The notes below the pieces were generated by a model. It was given only the letters and a program-made list of their open reading frames with translations, was not told where the DNA came from and did not search any database. Position numbers and translations under genes: made by a program. From assembly GCF_000745965.1 (NCBI RefSeq), contig NZ_KN050789.1, positions 1 to 64,000 of the forward strand: a stretch of 64,000 nt of DNA, read 5' to 3'. Of the stretch, positions 16,647-24,132 are shown in pieces. This DNA comes from Edaphobacter aggregans DSM 19364. Lineage in GTDB: Bacteria; Acidobacteriota; Terriglobia; Terriglobales; Acidobacteriaceae. Numbering within the stretch: the first letter of the stretch is position 1; the number at the start of each line of letters is the position of its first letter.

Positions 16647-17657
16647 CTAGTCCGGCTGGCTGATCTGCTTCCATATCTCAGGATCGACGGGAACGCCGAG
16701 ACGCAGGTTTTCCTCGCGCAGATGAAACGTCTGCTCCCCGGGGTAGCGGATCGGGCGGGCGGGGTCGATGGGCGTTGCCTGACGGAGGTGGTCAAGGACG
16801 CCGTCGGCGATGCGGGTAAGCTCTTCGGCGGTGGCGACGTTCGAGGGATCGATAGCGAGGAAGATCTGCGATTGGCCAGCTTCGCGGAGAGGGTCTGATC
16901 CAAGCTGGTAGGTGGCGAGGCCGCCTGAGAGCATGGCGCCGATCATGTCGAGCACGAGCGAGAGGCCGGAGCCCTTCCAGTAGCCGATGGGCAGCGCGCG
17001 CTGCGAGGCTTCGATGGCGGCGGCGTCTTGCGTGAGGTTTCCGGCGGAGTCGTAGCCTCCGGGGACGGGCAGGGGGTGGCCTCGCTTGGCGTAGGAGGCG
17101 AGGGCACCGTAGGAGAACTGGCTCATCGCCATGTCGAGCACGATGTGATGGCCGTTGTCGCGGGGGATGGCGAGGATGAGGGGATTGTTGCCGATGGTCG
17201 GCGTGGTTGCTCCCCAGGCAGGAACGTTGGGCAGAGTGTTGGACCAGCAGATGGCAAAGACGCCTTCGTCCGCTGCCTGCCAGCCGAAGGCCCCGCCGCG
17301 CATCCAGTGGTTGGTGTTGGCGAGAGCGACGCCGCCGATGCCCTGAGTGCGGGCAAGCTCGACGGCGCGCTGCATGGAGGAGCGGGCGTTGAGATTGCCG
17401 ATGCCACGGTGACCGTCCCAGCGCTCGATGGCGCCGAAGGCGGCTGTGAGCGTGGGTGTTGCATGCACATCGATGCTGCCGTTCTTCACCATCGCCTCAA
17501 AGCGTGGGAAGCGATTGAGGCCGTGTGAGTAGATGCCGTCGCGCGTGGTCTCGGCGAAGAGCTGAGCGCAGAGGCGAGCGCGGTCGGGCGAGATACCGAG
17601 GCGGAGCATCGCCTGTTCTAGGGCGAAGCGAAGGCCTTCAAAGGGAACGCGAAGCAT
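16647..17657 (-). CDS. Ldh-family NAD(P)-dependent 2-hydroxyacid dehydrogenase
   Basis: 336 aa of the malate/L-lactate dehydrogenase type 2 family (YiaK, ureidoglycolate dehydrogenase). Features are IYSHGLNRFPRF with the catalytic His, GGVALANTNHWMRGGAFGW, TPTIGNNPLILAIP, VLDMAMSQFSYG, and the GYWKGSGLSLVLDMIGAMLS core. It most resembles 2,3-diketo-L-gulonate reductases, which fits the uronate genes further right, but lactate-like substrates cannot be excluded. Its position between the nickel permease and larE suggests linked expression with cofactor synthesis. Confidence 0.88.
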   Translation of the reverse strand: MLRVPFEGLRFALEQAMLRLGISPDRARLCAQLFAETTRDGIYSHGLNRFPRFEAMVKNGSIDVHATPTLTAAFGAIERWDGHRGIGNLNARSSMQRAVELARTQGIGGVALANTNHWMRGGAFGWQAADEGVFAICWSNTLPNVPAWGATTPTIGNNPLILAIPRDNGHHIVLDMAMSQFSYGALASYAKRGHPLPVPGGYDSAGNLTQDAAAIEASQRALPIGYWKGSGLSLVLDMIGAMLSGGLATYQLGSDPLREAGQSQIFLAIDPSNVATAEELTRIADGVLDHLRQATPIDPARPIRYPGEQTFHLREENLRLGVPVDPEIWKQISQPD

Positions 17658-17677
17658 GATGCGAGTTTAGTCGAAGG

Positions 17678-18436
17678 TCAGCGGACGAGCGCCGGCAGCT
17701 TGTCGCTGACACCGAGCAGGAAGATCGCTCCGATGATGAAGCTGTAGACAGCGGTGAGCGATGTGATGAGCGTCTGCAGGCGCGGGCGATGCGTGCTCGA
17801 GGCGAAGATACCGGAGGCGGAGGCAGTCATGATGGTGTTCATGACCAGAAGGCCGGCGATGAAGCAGAGCAGGCCGAGGAAGCCTCGGCTGGTGCCGCCG
17901 AGATTGGCCGTCAGGAGGAAGAGGAGAAGCTGCGAGGGGGTCTCGGCTCCCAGGCCGTGGATGATGCCGACGAGGAGGACTGAGCCAGTGTCGTAGCGGA
18001 AGCGGAAGGGCTCAGGGCGAGGTGTGCCGGGATTCCTGAGGCGCTGGATGCGCCACTTCGCATGACGGCCTGCTGTGATGAGGAGGGCGATACGGCTGGG
18101 AGGAATGGCATGGCCGTGTGCGGCATCGGAGCGGCGGCGGAAGAAGGTGATGAGGACGTAGAGAGCGAGGACGATGAGGGTGGCTCCGACGAGCCGCTCG
18201 CCGATGGCATCGAGGCCGTGGGGAAGCGAAAGGTGCAGGAAGATGACGGCAGAGCCGAGGACGGCGACCGTGATGGCATGGCCGAGCGCGTAGAGCAGGC
18301 CGAGCCTCATGCCTTCGCGCCACGTGCGCTGCACGCTGGTGATATCGGTGATGGCCGCCAGGTGGTCGTAGTCGAAGCCGTGGCGTAGCCCAAGAAGCGC
18401 GCAGGAGACCAGGGCGAGTTCGAGCGCGGACGACAT
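17678..18436 (-). CDS. NiCoT-like nickel/cobalt permease
   Basis: 252 aa integral membrane protein with about six to seven helices. The second helix contains LRHGFDYDHLAAITDITS, a close match to the nickel/cobalt transporter signature RHA-[VF]-DADHI. Helix LYALGHAITVAVLGSAV and VGIIHGLGAETPSQLLLFLL also fit the NiCoT/UreH-like group. Genes downstream (Ldh-type, larE) are close and co-oriented, so nickel import for the pincer cofactor is the natural reading; the metal preference is inferred from context. Confidence 0.88.
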   Translation of the reverse strand: MSSALELALVSCALLGLRHGFDYDHLAAITDITSVQRTWREGMRLGLLYALGHAITVAVLGSAVIFLHLSLPHGLDAIGERLVGATLIVLALYVLITFFRRRSDAAHGHAIPPSRIALLITAGRHAKWRIQRLRNPGTPRPEPFRFRYDTGSVLLVGIIHGLGAETPSQLLLFLLTANLGGTSRGFLGLLCFIAGLLVMNTIMTASASGIFASSTHRPRLQTLITSLTAVYSFIIGAIFLLGVSDKLPALVR

Positions 18437-18561
18437 GGGCTTCTGGTAGGGTACGGGGTGCTGGCGTACGGCCGCAAGGCGACTTATCCCGGACGGTGCA
18501 CGGAAATGTTCGTGTAATTTTTAGTAATAGAATTTGAGTTGACTCCGTGAAAGAGGTTGAG

Positions 18562-19644
18562 ATGGATTTGGAGAGTGTATTTGAGCAGGCCGAAGCTCCG
18601 AAGCCGCGTATGGCCCGGCCGATCGTGATGGTGGGCTCCGGCGGGATCGTTCACGACGCTCACCTGCCTGCGTACGCGAAGGCTGGATTTCCCGTGGCGG
18701 TGCTGGTGGACATGAGTCGCGAACGGGCAGAGGCGCTGGCAAAGAAGTTCCACGTTCCTCTTGGCACCTCGTCGATCGACGAGGCGATCCGGTTTGCTCC
18801 GGCGGACGCGATCTTCGATGTGGCGGTGCCCGCCAAGGCGATCCCGGGTATCCTTCCGCAGTTGCCGGACGGCGCCGCGGTGCTGATCCAGAAGCCGATG
18901 GGAGAGACGCTGGAGGAGGCCGTTGAGATTCTCCGCATCTGCCGGGCGAAGGGACTGACGGCGGCGGTGAACTTTCAGCTGCGCTGGGCTCCGAACATGC
19001 TGGCCGCGCGCGCGCTGACGGATGCTGGCGCGCTGGGCGAGCTGCACGATATGGAGGTGAAGGTCAGCGTCCACATGCCGTGGGAGCTCTGGAGCTTCCT
19101 GAGTACGGCGCCCCGGCTCGAGATCCTCTATCACTCGATCCATTACATCGACCTGGTGCGCAGCTGGTTCGGCAACCCGCGCGGCGTCTACGCGAAGACG
19201 GTGAAGAGTCCGCGAACGCCCGCGCTGGCGGCGACCAAGAGCGTCATCATTCTGGACTACGGCGACGACAAGCGCGTCTTCATCGCCTCCAACCACAGCC
19301 ACGACTTCGATCCGAAGATGCAGCGTAGCTTTGTGCAGTGGGAGGGAATGACGGGTGCAATGCGGGCGCAGATGGGCGTGAATCTGAACTATCCGGTGGG
19401 CCTGCCGGACAACCTTGAGTACATCGTTCGCGACGGAGCAGGATGGCGGGAGGCGCCTGTGAGTGGCAACTGGTTTCCCGATGCGTTCATGGGATCGATG
19501 GGGTCATTGCAGGCGTACGTGGAGGGCGAGGCGAAGACACTGCCTACCAGTGTCGAAGACGCGATCGATACGATGCGGACCGTGGAAGCGGCGTATCTTT
19601 CGAGCGAACGCGACGGTGTAGAGCTACCGCCGCTCGCTCTCTAG
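18562..19644 (+). CDS. Gfo/Idh/MocA family oxidoreductase
   Basis: 360 aa from ATG 18562 (AAAGAGG at 18550-18556); an upstream GTG at 18547 is less likely. The Rossmann NAD(P) motif is VMVGSGGIVHDAHLPAY, followed by FDVAVPAKAIPG and IQKPMGETLEEAVE with the EKP-like lysine as Q-K-P. The C-terminal Gfo/Idh sheet includes HSIHYIDLVRSWFGNP. No signal peptide, so cytoplasmic. Probable role: sugar or sugar-acid oxidation. It is divergent from the nickel permease gene across about 125 nt. Confidence 0.9.
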   Translation: MDLESVFEQAEAPKPRMARPIVMVGSGGIVHDAHLPAYAKAGFPVAVLVDMSRERAEALAKKFHVPLGTSSIDEAIRFAPADAIFDVAVPAKAIPGILPQLPDGAAVLIQKPMGETLEEAVEILRICRAKGLTAAVNFQLRWAPNMLAARALTDAGALGELHDMEVKVSVHMPWELWSFLSTAPRLEILYHSIHYIDLVRSWFGNPRGVYAKTVKSPRTPALAATKSVIILDYGDDKRVFIASNHSHDFDPKMQRSFVQWEGMTGAMRAQMGVNLNYPVGLPDNLEYIVRDGAGWREAPVSGNWFPDAFMGSMGSLQAYVEGEAKTLPTSVEDAIDTMRTVEAAYLSSERDGVELPPLAL

Positions 19645-19847
19645 GGTCTGAGCTCTTTGCCGGGCTCGAAGGTGGCCATCTGGCCGGAGTGCTCGAGCGC
19701 CAGGCGGGAGTGTTCGTGCGCCTGCTTCGATAGCTCGTGTGCGGTGAGGTGGTCGCCTTTGTCGTGCGAGGCAGCGGCGGCGAGGTGAGCGTGCGCCGCG
19801 AGCTTGTGTAGCTCAACGACGCGTTGTTGATGAGGAGTCTGCGGCAT
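19641..19847 (-). CDS. Small His/Ala-rich helical protein
   Basis: 68 aa, overlapping the end of the Gfo/Idh gene by 4 nt tail to tail. The middle is one long helix with regularly spaced Ala and His (LHKLAAHAHLAAAASHDKGD and HELSKQAHEHSRLALEHSG). Proteins of this composition are widespread small hypotheticals. No function can be assigned. Confidence 0.6.
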   Translation of the reverse strand: MPQTPHQQRVVELHKLAAHAHLAAAASHDKGDHLTAHELSKQAHEHSRLALEHSGQMATFEPGKELRP

Positions 19848-19868
19848 GGCTTGCCTCCGTAGGAATAG

Positions 19869-20642
19869 TCAGCGGCCCATCCAGCCTCCGTCGACGGTCA
19901 TGACGGTGCCTGTAACGTAATCGCTGGCCGGGGAGCTAAGGAAGAGGGCGGCTCCGGCGAGGTCGTTCGGCTGCCCCCAGCGCCCGGCGGGAATCCGTTC
20001 CAGGATCTGGCGGTTGCGGGTCTCGTCGGCCTGCAGTGCCTCGGTGTTGCTCGTGGCGAAGTAGCCGGGGGCGATGGCGTTGACTTGGATGCCCTTGGGG
20101 GCCCACTCGTTGGCGAGGGCCTTGGTGAGCTGCGCGACGCCGCCCTTGCTGGCTGCATAGGCAGGCACCCGAATGCCGCCCTGGAAGCTGAGCAGCGAGG
20201 CGATGTTGACGATCTTGCCCACGTTCTGGCCGGGAGCGGAGCGCGAGATCATGTCACGCGCAGCAAGCTGGGAGAGTTGGAAGACGCTTGTCAGGTTCAC
20301 CTGCAAGACAGTTTGCCAGTCTTCGAGTGGGTACTCCTCGGCGGCGTGGCGGATGATGGTGCCAGCGTTGTTGATCAGGATGTCGACACGGCCAAACTTG
20401 TCCACGACCTGGCCGAAGAGCTCATTCGCGCCGTCGATGGTGGAGAGGTCGGCGCGGAAGGCGGCGGCTTTGGAACCGATGGCTGCGGCCGTTTCGGTTG
20501 CGGCCCTGCGGTTGCCATGGACGGCGACGGTGGCTCCGGCCTGTGCAAGAGCGGTGGCGATGGCGGCTCCGAGGCCGCTGGCGGCGCCGGTGACAAGAGC
20601 GACTTTGTTGTCGAGTCGGAACAGATCGAGGATGGTTTGCAT
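19869..20642 (-). CDS. kduD: 2-dehydro-3-deoxy-D-gluconate 5-dehydrogenase (KduD)
   Basis: 257 aa classical short-chain dehydrogenase that reduces 2,5-diketo-3-deoxygluconate to 2-keto-3-deoxygluconate (KDG). It begins with the KduD-like ILDLFRLDNKVALVTGAASG including the TGxxxGxG nucleotide site, has NNAGTI, the catalytic Ser in NIASLLSFQGG, Tyr and Lys in YAASKGGV, and VTGTVMTVDGGWMGR at the end. It is divergent from kduI, with a 263-nt control region between them. Confidence 0.93.
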   Translation of the reverse strand: MQTILDLFRLDNKVALVTGAASGLGAAIATALAQAGATVAVHGNRRAATETAAAIGSKAAAFRADLSTIDGANELFGQVVDKFGRVDILINNAGTIIRHAAEEYPLEDWQTVLQVNLTSVFQLSQLAARDMISRSAPGQNVGKIVNIASLLSFQGGIRVPAYAASKGGVAQLTKALANEWAPKGIQVNAIAPGYFATSNTEALQADETRNRQILERIPAGRWGQPNDLAGAALFLSSPASDYVTGTVMTVDGGWMGR

Positions 20643-20807
20643 GGTGTTGTCACTCTAACGGGAACAGGGAGCGGAGCAAATGATATGTCTGGTTACCTTC
20701 GCTCGTGCGCGGAGGCGGAGGCATTCGTGCGGTTATTGGCATTTTGTTGACCGTCATTCTTCTGGTTTCGTATGGTGGATGGGACCGTTTTTCCACTAGG
20801 GCATATG

Positions 20808-20839
20808 GCATAGGACTGCGGCAAACGCAGGCTATATGC
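20808..20839. promoter_or_regulatory. Imperfect long hairpin in the kduD-kduI control region
   Basis: CTGCG (20816-20820) and CGCAG (20826-20830) form a perfect stem around GCAAA. Flanking GCATAG and CTATATGC extend it with small bulges. It lies upstream of kduI between two divergent catabolic genes, where a uronate-responsive operator or leader structure would be expected. The regulator is not identified. Confidence 0.4.
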
Positions 20840-20905
20840 TGAACGCACGGTCAAGTGCGAATCCACACAGTGCACAACACAGTCGATGCAAGAAGGAGAT
20901 GTGCG

Positions 20906-21736
20906 ATGAGGCTGTATCAGATGGCGGATGCTGTTCGGTACGAGATGATGAACACCGACGAGCTGCGCGAGACGTTTCTGATTGAGGAGCTGTTTCAGCC
21001 CGGCGAGATTGAGTTCGCATACGTGGATCTCGACCGTACGGTGATCGGCTCTGCGGTTCCGACCCGCGCTGCACTGAAGCTCGAGACAGAGCCGGAGCTG
21101 CGCGCGGAGTACTTCCTGGAGCGCCGCGAGCTTGGCGTGCTGAACATCGGGGGCGCGGGTTCGGTGGTTGTGGACGGCAAGACCTTCGAGTTGGACAAGC
21201 TCGACGTTCTGTATGTCGGCCGCGGATCGAAGGATGTGACCTTCACCAGCAAGGATGCTGCGAAGCCCGCCGAGTTCTATCTGCTGAGCTATCCCGCGCA
21301 CGCGGAGTATCCGACCGTAATGGTGAAGTTCGGCGAGATGAAGCCGGTCGAGCTTGGCACGGCGGAGACCTGCAACCGACGCAAGATCTACAAGGCTATC
21401 TATAAGGACGGCATCAAGAGCTGCCAGCTGGTGATGGGGTTCACGATGCTAGAGCCGGGAAGCAACTGGAACACGATGCCTCCGCACACGCATATGCGGC
21501 GCAGCGAGGTCTATTTTTATTTCGATGTTGATCCGGCGCATCGCGTGCTTCACCTGATGGGGCCGCCGGATGCGACGAGCCATCTGGTGATGGCGAACAA
21601 GGAAGTTGTGGTATCACCGGGGTGGTCGATCCATGCCGGCGTTGGAACGAAGAACTACACCTTCTGCTGGGGTATGGGCGGAGAGAACCAGGTGTATGAC
21701 GACATGGACGCTGTAGCAATTACGGAGCTTCGATAG
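20906..21736 (+). CDS. kduI: 5-dehydro-4-deoxy-D-glucuronate isomerase (KduI)
   Basis: 276 aa from ATG 20906, selected for AAGGAG at 20893-20898 and for agreement with the usual KduI N-terminus (YQMADAVRYEMMNTDELRET). The cupin zinc site is visible as PPHTHMRRSEVYFYF (two His and Glu) with the fourth ligand in WSIHAGVGTKNY. It isomerises 4-deoxy-L-threo-5-hexosulose uronate, the product of pectin lyases and unsaturated-uronate hydrolases, to the substrate of KduD. It is followed directly by the kinase gene. Confidence 0.94.
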   Translation: MRLYQMADAVRYEMMNTDELRETFLIEELFQPGEIEFAYVDLDRTVIGSAVPTRAALKLETEPELRAEYFLERRELGVLNIGGAGSVVVDGKTFELDKLDVLYVGRGSKDVTFTSKDAAKPAEFYLLSYPAHAEYPTVMVKFGEMKPVELGTAETCNRRKIYKAIYKDGIKSCQLVMGFTMLEPGSNWNTMPPHTHMRRSEVYFYFDVDPAHRVLHLMGPPDATSHLVMANKEVVVSPGWSIHAGVGTKNYTFCWGMGGENQVYDDMDAVAITELR

Positions 21737-22840
21737 ATGAGTGCAAGTTTGACGATTCGCAAGAAGGAAGAGTGCAAGTGGGATCTGGTCAGCCTGGGCG
21801 AAGTGATGCTTCGCTTGGATCCCGGCGACGTTCGTGTCGCGACGACGCGGCAGTTTCAGGCTTGGGAGGGTGGCGGTGAGTATAACGTCGCTCGTGGCCT
21901 GAGGCGGTGCTTTGGGCTGAAGACGGCGATCGTCACGGCGCTGGCGGACAATCCGGTGGGACGGCTGGTCGAGGACCTGATGCTGCAGGGCGGCGTGGAC
22001 CAGTCGCATGTGATCTGGAGGAAATACGATGGCGTGGGCCGCACGACGCGCAATGGGTTGAACTTCACGGAGCGCGGGTTTGGCGTTCGCGCGGCTCTCG
22101 GCTGCTCGGACCGCGGTCACACGGCGGTGAGCCAGCTGAAGCCCGGCGAGATCGACTGGGACGAGATCTTCGGCAAGGAAGGCTCGCGGTGGTTCCATAC
22201 CGGCGGCATCTTCTGCGCGCTGAGCGAGACGACACCTGAGGTTGCCAAGGAGGCGATGGTGGCGGCGCGCAAGCACGGCGTGATGATCAGCTACGACCTG
22301 AACTATCGCGACTCTCTGTGGAAGGCGATCGGCGGCAAGGCGAAGGCGACGGAGGTCAACCGCGACCTGGCGCAGTATGTCGATGTGATGATCGGCAACG
22401 AGGAGGACTTCACGGCGGCTCTCGGCTTCGAGATCGAGGGCGTCGGCGAGGAGCTGGGCGAGCTGGATTCGGCGAACTTCCGCAAGATGATCGAGAAGGC
22501 TGTCGCGACGTATCCGAACTTCAAGGCGGTGGCGACGACGCTGCGACATGCGAAGACGGCGAGCGTGAACGACTGGGGCGCGGTCTGCTACTACGAGGGT
22601 AAGTTCCACGAGGCCCGGCCGATGCCTGATCTCGAGATCTTCGACCGCGTCGGCGGCGGCGACTCGTTCGCTTCGGGGCTGATCTACGGCTTCCTGAATG
22701 ACAAGGGCGCGGACTGGGCGGTGAACTGCGGCTGCGCTCATGGTGCGCTTGCGATGACGACGCCGGGCGATACGACGATGGCGACGTTCGACGAGGTGCA
22801 GCGTGTGATGAAGGGCGGCGGCGCTCGCGTTCAGCGTTAG
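21737..22840 (+). CDS. kdgK: PfkB-family 2-keto-3-deoxygluconate kinase
   Basis: 367 aa, starting right after the kduI stop. The PfkB fold is shown by LVSLGEVMLRLDPGD at the N-terminus, WEGGGEYNVARGLRR (sugar site) and DRVGGGDSFASGLIYGF with the catalytic base Asp309. It phosphorylates KDG to KDPG. The assignment as KDG kinase rests on the neighbours kduI and eda; the sequence alone supports only a PfkB sugar kinase. Confidence 0.9.
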   Translation: MSASLTIRKKEECKWDLVSLGEVMLRLDPGDVRVATTRQFQAWEGGGEYNVARGLRRCFGLKTAIVTALADNPVGRLVEDLMLQGGVDQSHVIWRKYDGVGRTTRNGLNFTERGFGVRAALGCSDRGHTAVSQLKPGEIDWDEIFGKEGSRWFHTGGIFCALSETTPEVAKEAMVAARKHGVMISYDLNYRDSLWKAIGGKAKATEVNRDLAQYVDVMIGNEEDFTAALGFEIEGVGEELGELDSANFRKMIEKAVATYPNFKAVATTLRHAKTASVNDWGAVCYYEGKFHEARPMPDLEIFDRVGGGDSFASGLIYGFLNDKGADWAVNCGCAHGALAMTTPGDTTMATFDEVQRVMKGGGARVQR

Positions 22841-22882
22841 AGACAGTGGTCAGTGATTAGTTGTTAGTGGTTAGGAGATGCG

Positions 22883-23533
22883 ATGACGAAGGTTGAAGTT
22901 CTGAAGAGCTTGAAGGAGATTGGACTGGTTCCGGTGCTGCGTGCGGAGTCGGTTGAGAAGGCGCTGGCGCTGGCCGAGGCGATTGCTGCGGGTGGGGTTA
23001 CGGTGCTCGAGATTACGATGACGGTGCCGGGGGCGATCCAGGTGATGCGGACGCTGGCGGAGAAGAGGCCGGACATCCTGATCGGGGCGGGCACGGTGTT
23101 GGATGCCGAGACGGCGCGGGCCTGCATTCTAGAGGGCGCGAAGTTTGTTGTCAGCCCGGCGCTGAATGTGAAGACCATCGAGATGTGTCATCGGTATTCG
23201 ATTGCTGCGCTGCCGGGGGCTCTGACGCCGACGGAGGTGGTGACGGCGTGGGAGGCTGGGGCGGATGTGGTGAAGATCTTCCCGGCGAGCGCGCTGGGAG
23301 GAGCGAAGTATCTGTCGTCGCTCAAGGCTCCGCTGCCGCAGGTGGAGATGATTCCGACGGGCGGGGTGTCGCTGGCGACGGCGAACGACTTCCTCGCGGC
23401 GGGTGCGTTTGCGCTTGGGGTCGGAGCGGACCTCGTGAACACGAAGGCGATGGCGGAAGGGAAGCCGGAGATTGTGACCGAGAGCGCGAAGAAGTACCTG
23501 GCGATCGTGAAGGAGTTCCAGTCGAAGTCCTGA
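22883..23533 (+). CDS. eda: KDPG / 4-hydroxy-2-oxoglutarate aldolase (Eda)
   Basis: 216 aa class I aldolase that cleaves KDPG into pyruvate and glyceraldehyde-3-phosphate. The Schiff-base lysine is Lys131 in DVVKIFPASALGG, and the general base Glu43 lies in VLEITMTVP. Other signatures are IGAGTVLDAETA, FVVSPALN and MIPTGGVSLATAND. AGGAGA precedes the ATG. It closes the kduI-kdgK-eda operon; a strong terminator follows at 23655. Confidence 0.95.
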   Translation: MTKVEVLKSLKEIGLVPVLRAESVEKALALAEAIAAGGVTVLEITMTVPGAIQVMRTLAEKRPDILIGAGTVLDAETARACILEGAKFVVSPALNVKTIEMCHRYSIAALPGALTPTEVVTAWEAGADVVKIFPASALGGAKYLSSLKAPLPQVEMIPTGGVSLATANDFLAAGAFALGVGADLVNTKAMAEGKPEIVTESAKKYLAIVKEFQSKS

Positions 23534-23536
23534 CAT

Positions 23537-23603
23537 CCCCCCTCCCCCTGTTTTGTGTCAAAGTCTTTAAAACAGGGGAGATAGGTTGGTACTTTGGGTG
23601 GAA
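23537..23603. repeat. Dispersed intergenic repeat, copy 1
   Basis: The stretch starts with a C-rich tract, continues with CAAAGTCTTTAAAACAG and ends with TAGGTTGGTACTT. A clearly related copy occurs at 56544-56606 with the same order of words: C-rich tract, GTGCAAAGTCTTCGAAACAG, then TAGGTTGGTACTT. Both copies lie in intergenic DNA next to catabolic or nucleoside genes. Confidence 0.75.
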
Positions 23604-23654
23604 CGTATTGATTTTTGCGGGCTTGTCGTCAGCAAAGTCTTGATGTGTCATAGG

Positions 23655-23688
23655 AAAGCCCCGACCGGTTGGTCGGGGCTTTGTTTTT
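23655..23688 (+). terminator. Rho-independent terminator of the kduI-kdgK-eda operon
   Basis: AAAGCCCCGACC (23655-23666) and GGTCGGGGCTTT (23671-23682) pair over 12 bp around GGTT and are followed by GTTTTT. It is one of the strongest terminators in the window. Confidence 0.92.
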
Positions 23689-24030
23689 CTGAGCTGATTT
23701 AAGTTAAGTATAGCGGGTGGAGGGTAATTAATCGGCACATTATATTTCGTTTTGTTTGTTTGGTTTAGGTGGTTTTGGGGCTTGACAAGGGTTTGTGTGG
23801 AAAAGTGATGTTCGTGGCCAGGGCGGGCGGTGTGAAATGCGGGGGTTCCTCGCTTCGCTCGGAATGACGCCCAATAAGGAGATGACGCCTACCAAGATCG
23901 ATCCGCTCGGAGAAGCGCTCCTTCAGCTGAGAGGGGGAGAGAAGCAGGTCCCTCCACTGCGCGGCGCCGCTTCGGTCGGGATGTCACGTAAAAAGTGTGA
24001 GCTTCGAAATTCAGCGGAGATGATTTACCA
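23689..24030. other. Intergenic DNA with repeat-like pieces
   Basis: No supported gene. The stretch 23700-23800 is unusually T- and G-rich on the plus strand. At 23834-23866 (TTCCTCGCTTCGCTCGGAAT) and 23945-23990 (a CCCTCCACTGCGCGG-type segment) there are short hairpin-forming pieces that look like degraded intergenic repeats. Confidence 0.5.
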
Positions 24031-24031
24031 A

Positions 24032-24060
24032 GAAAAAGGCCGCCGGCACAGGCCGGCGGC
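24032..24060 (-). terminator. Rho-independent terminator of the Oar-like TonB receptor gene
   Basis: On the minus strand, GCCGCCGGC (24052-24060 reversed) pairs with GCCGGCGGC (24039-24047 reversed) over 9 bp with a CTGT loop. CTTTTTCTT follows. It lies 73 nt beyond the receptor stop codon. Confidence 0.9.
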
Positions 24061-24132
24061 TGCGAGAAACCATGATGAGCGAGTGCGCCTGGGCCGAGGG
24101 AGTCGTCCCCGGCGCTCTCGCTCAGAGCACGG

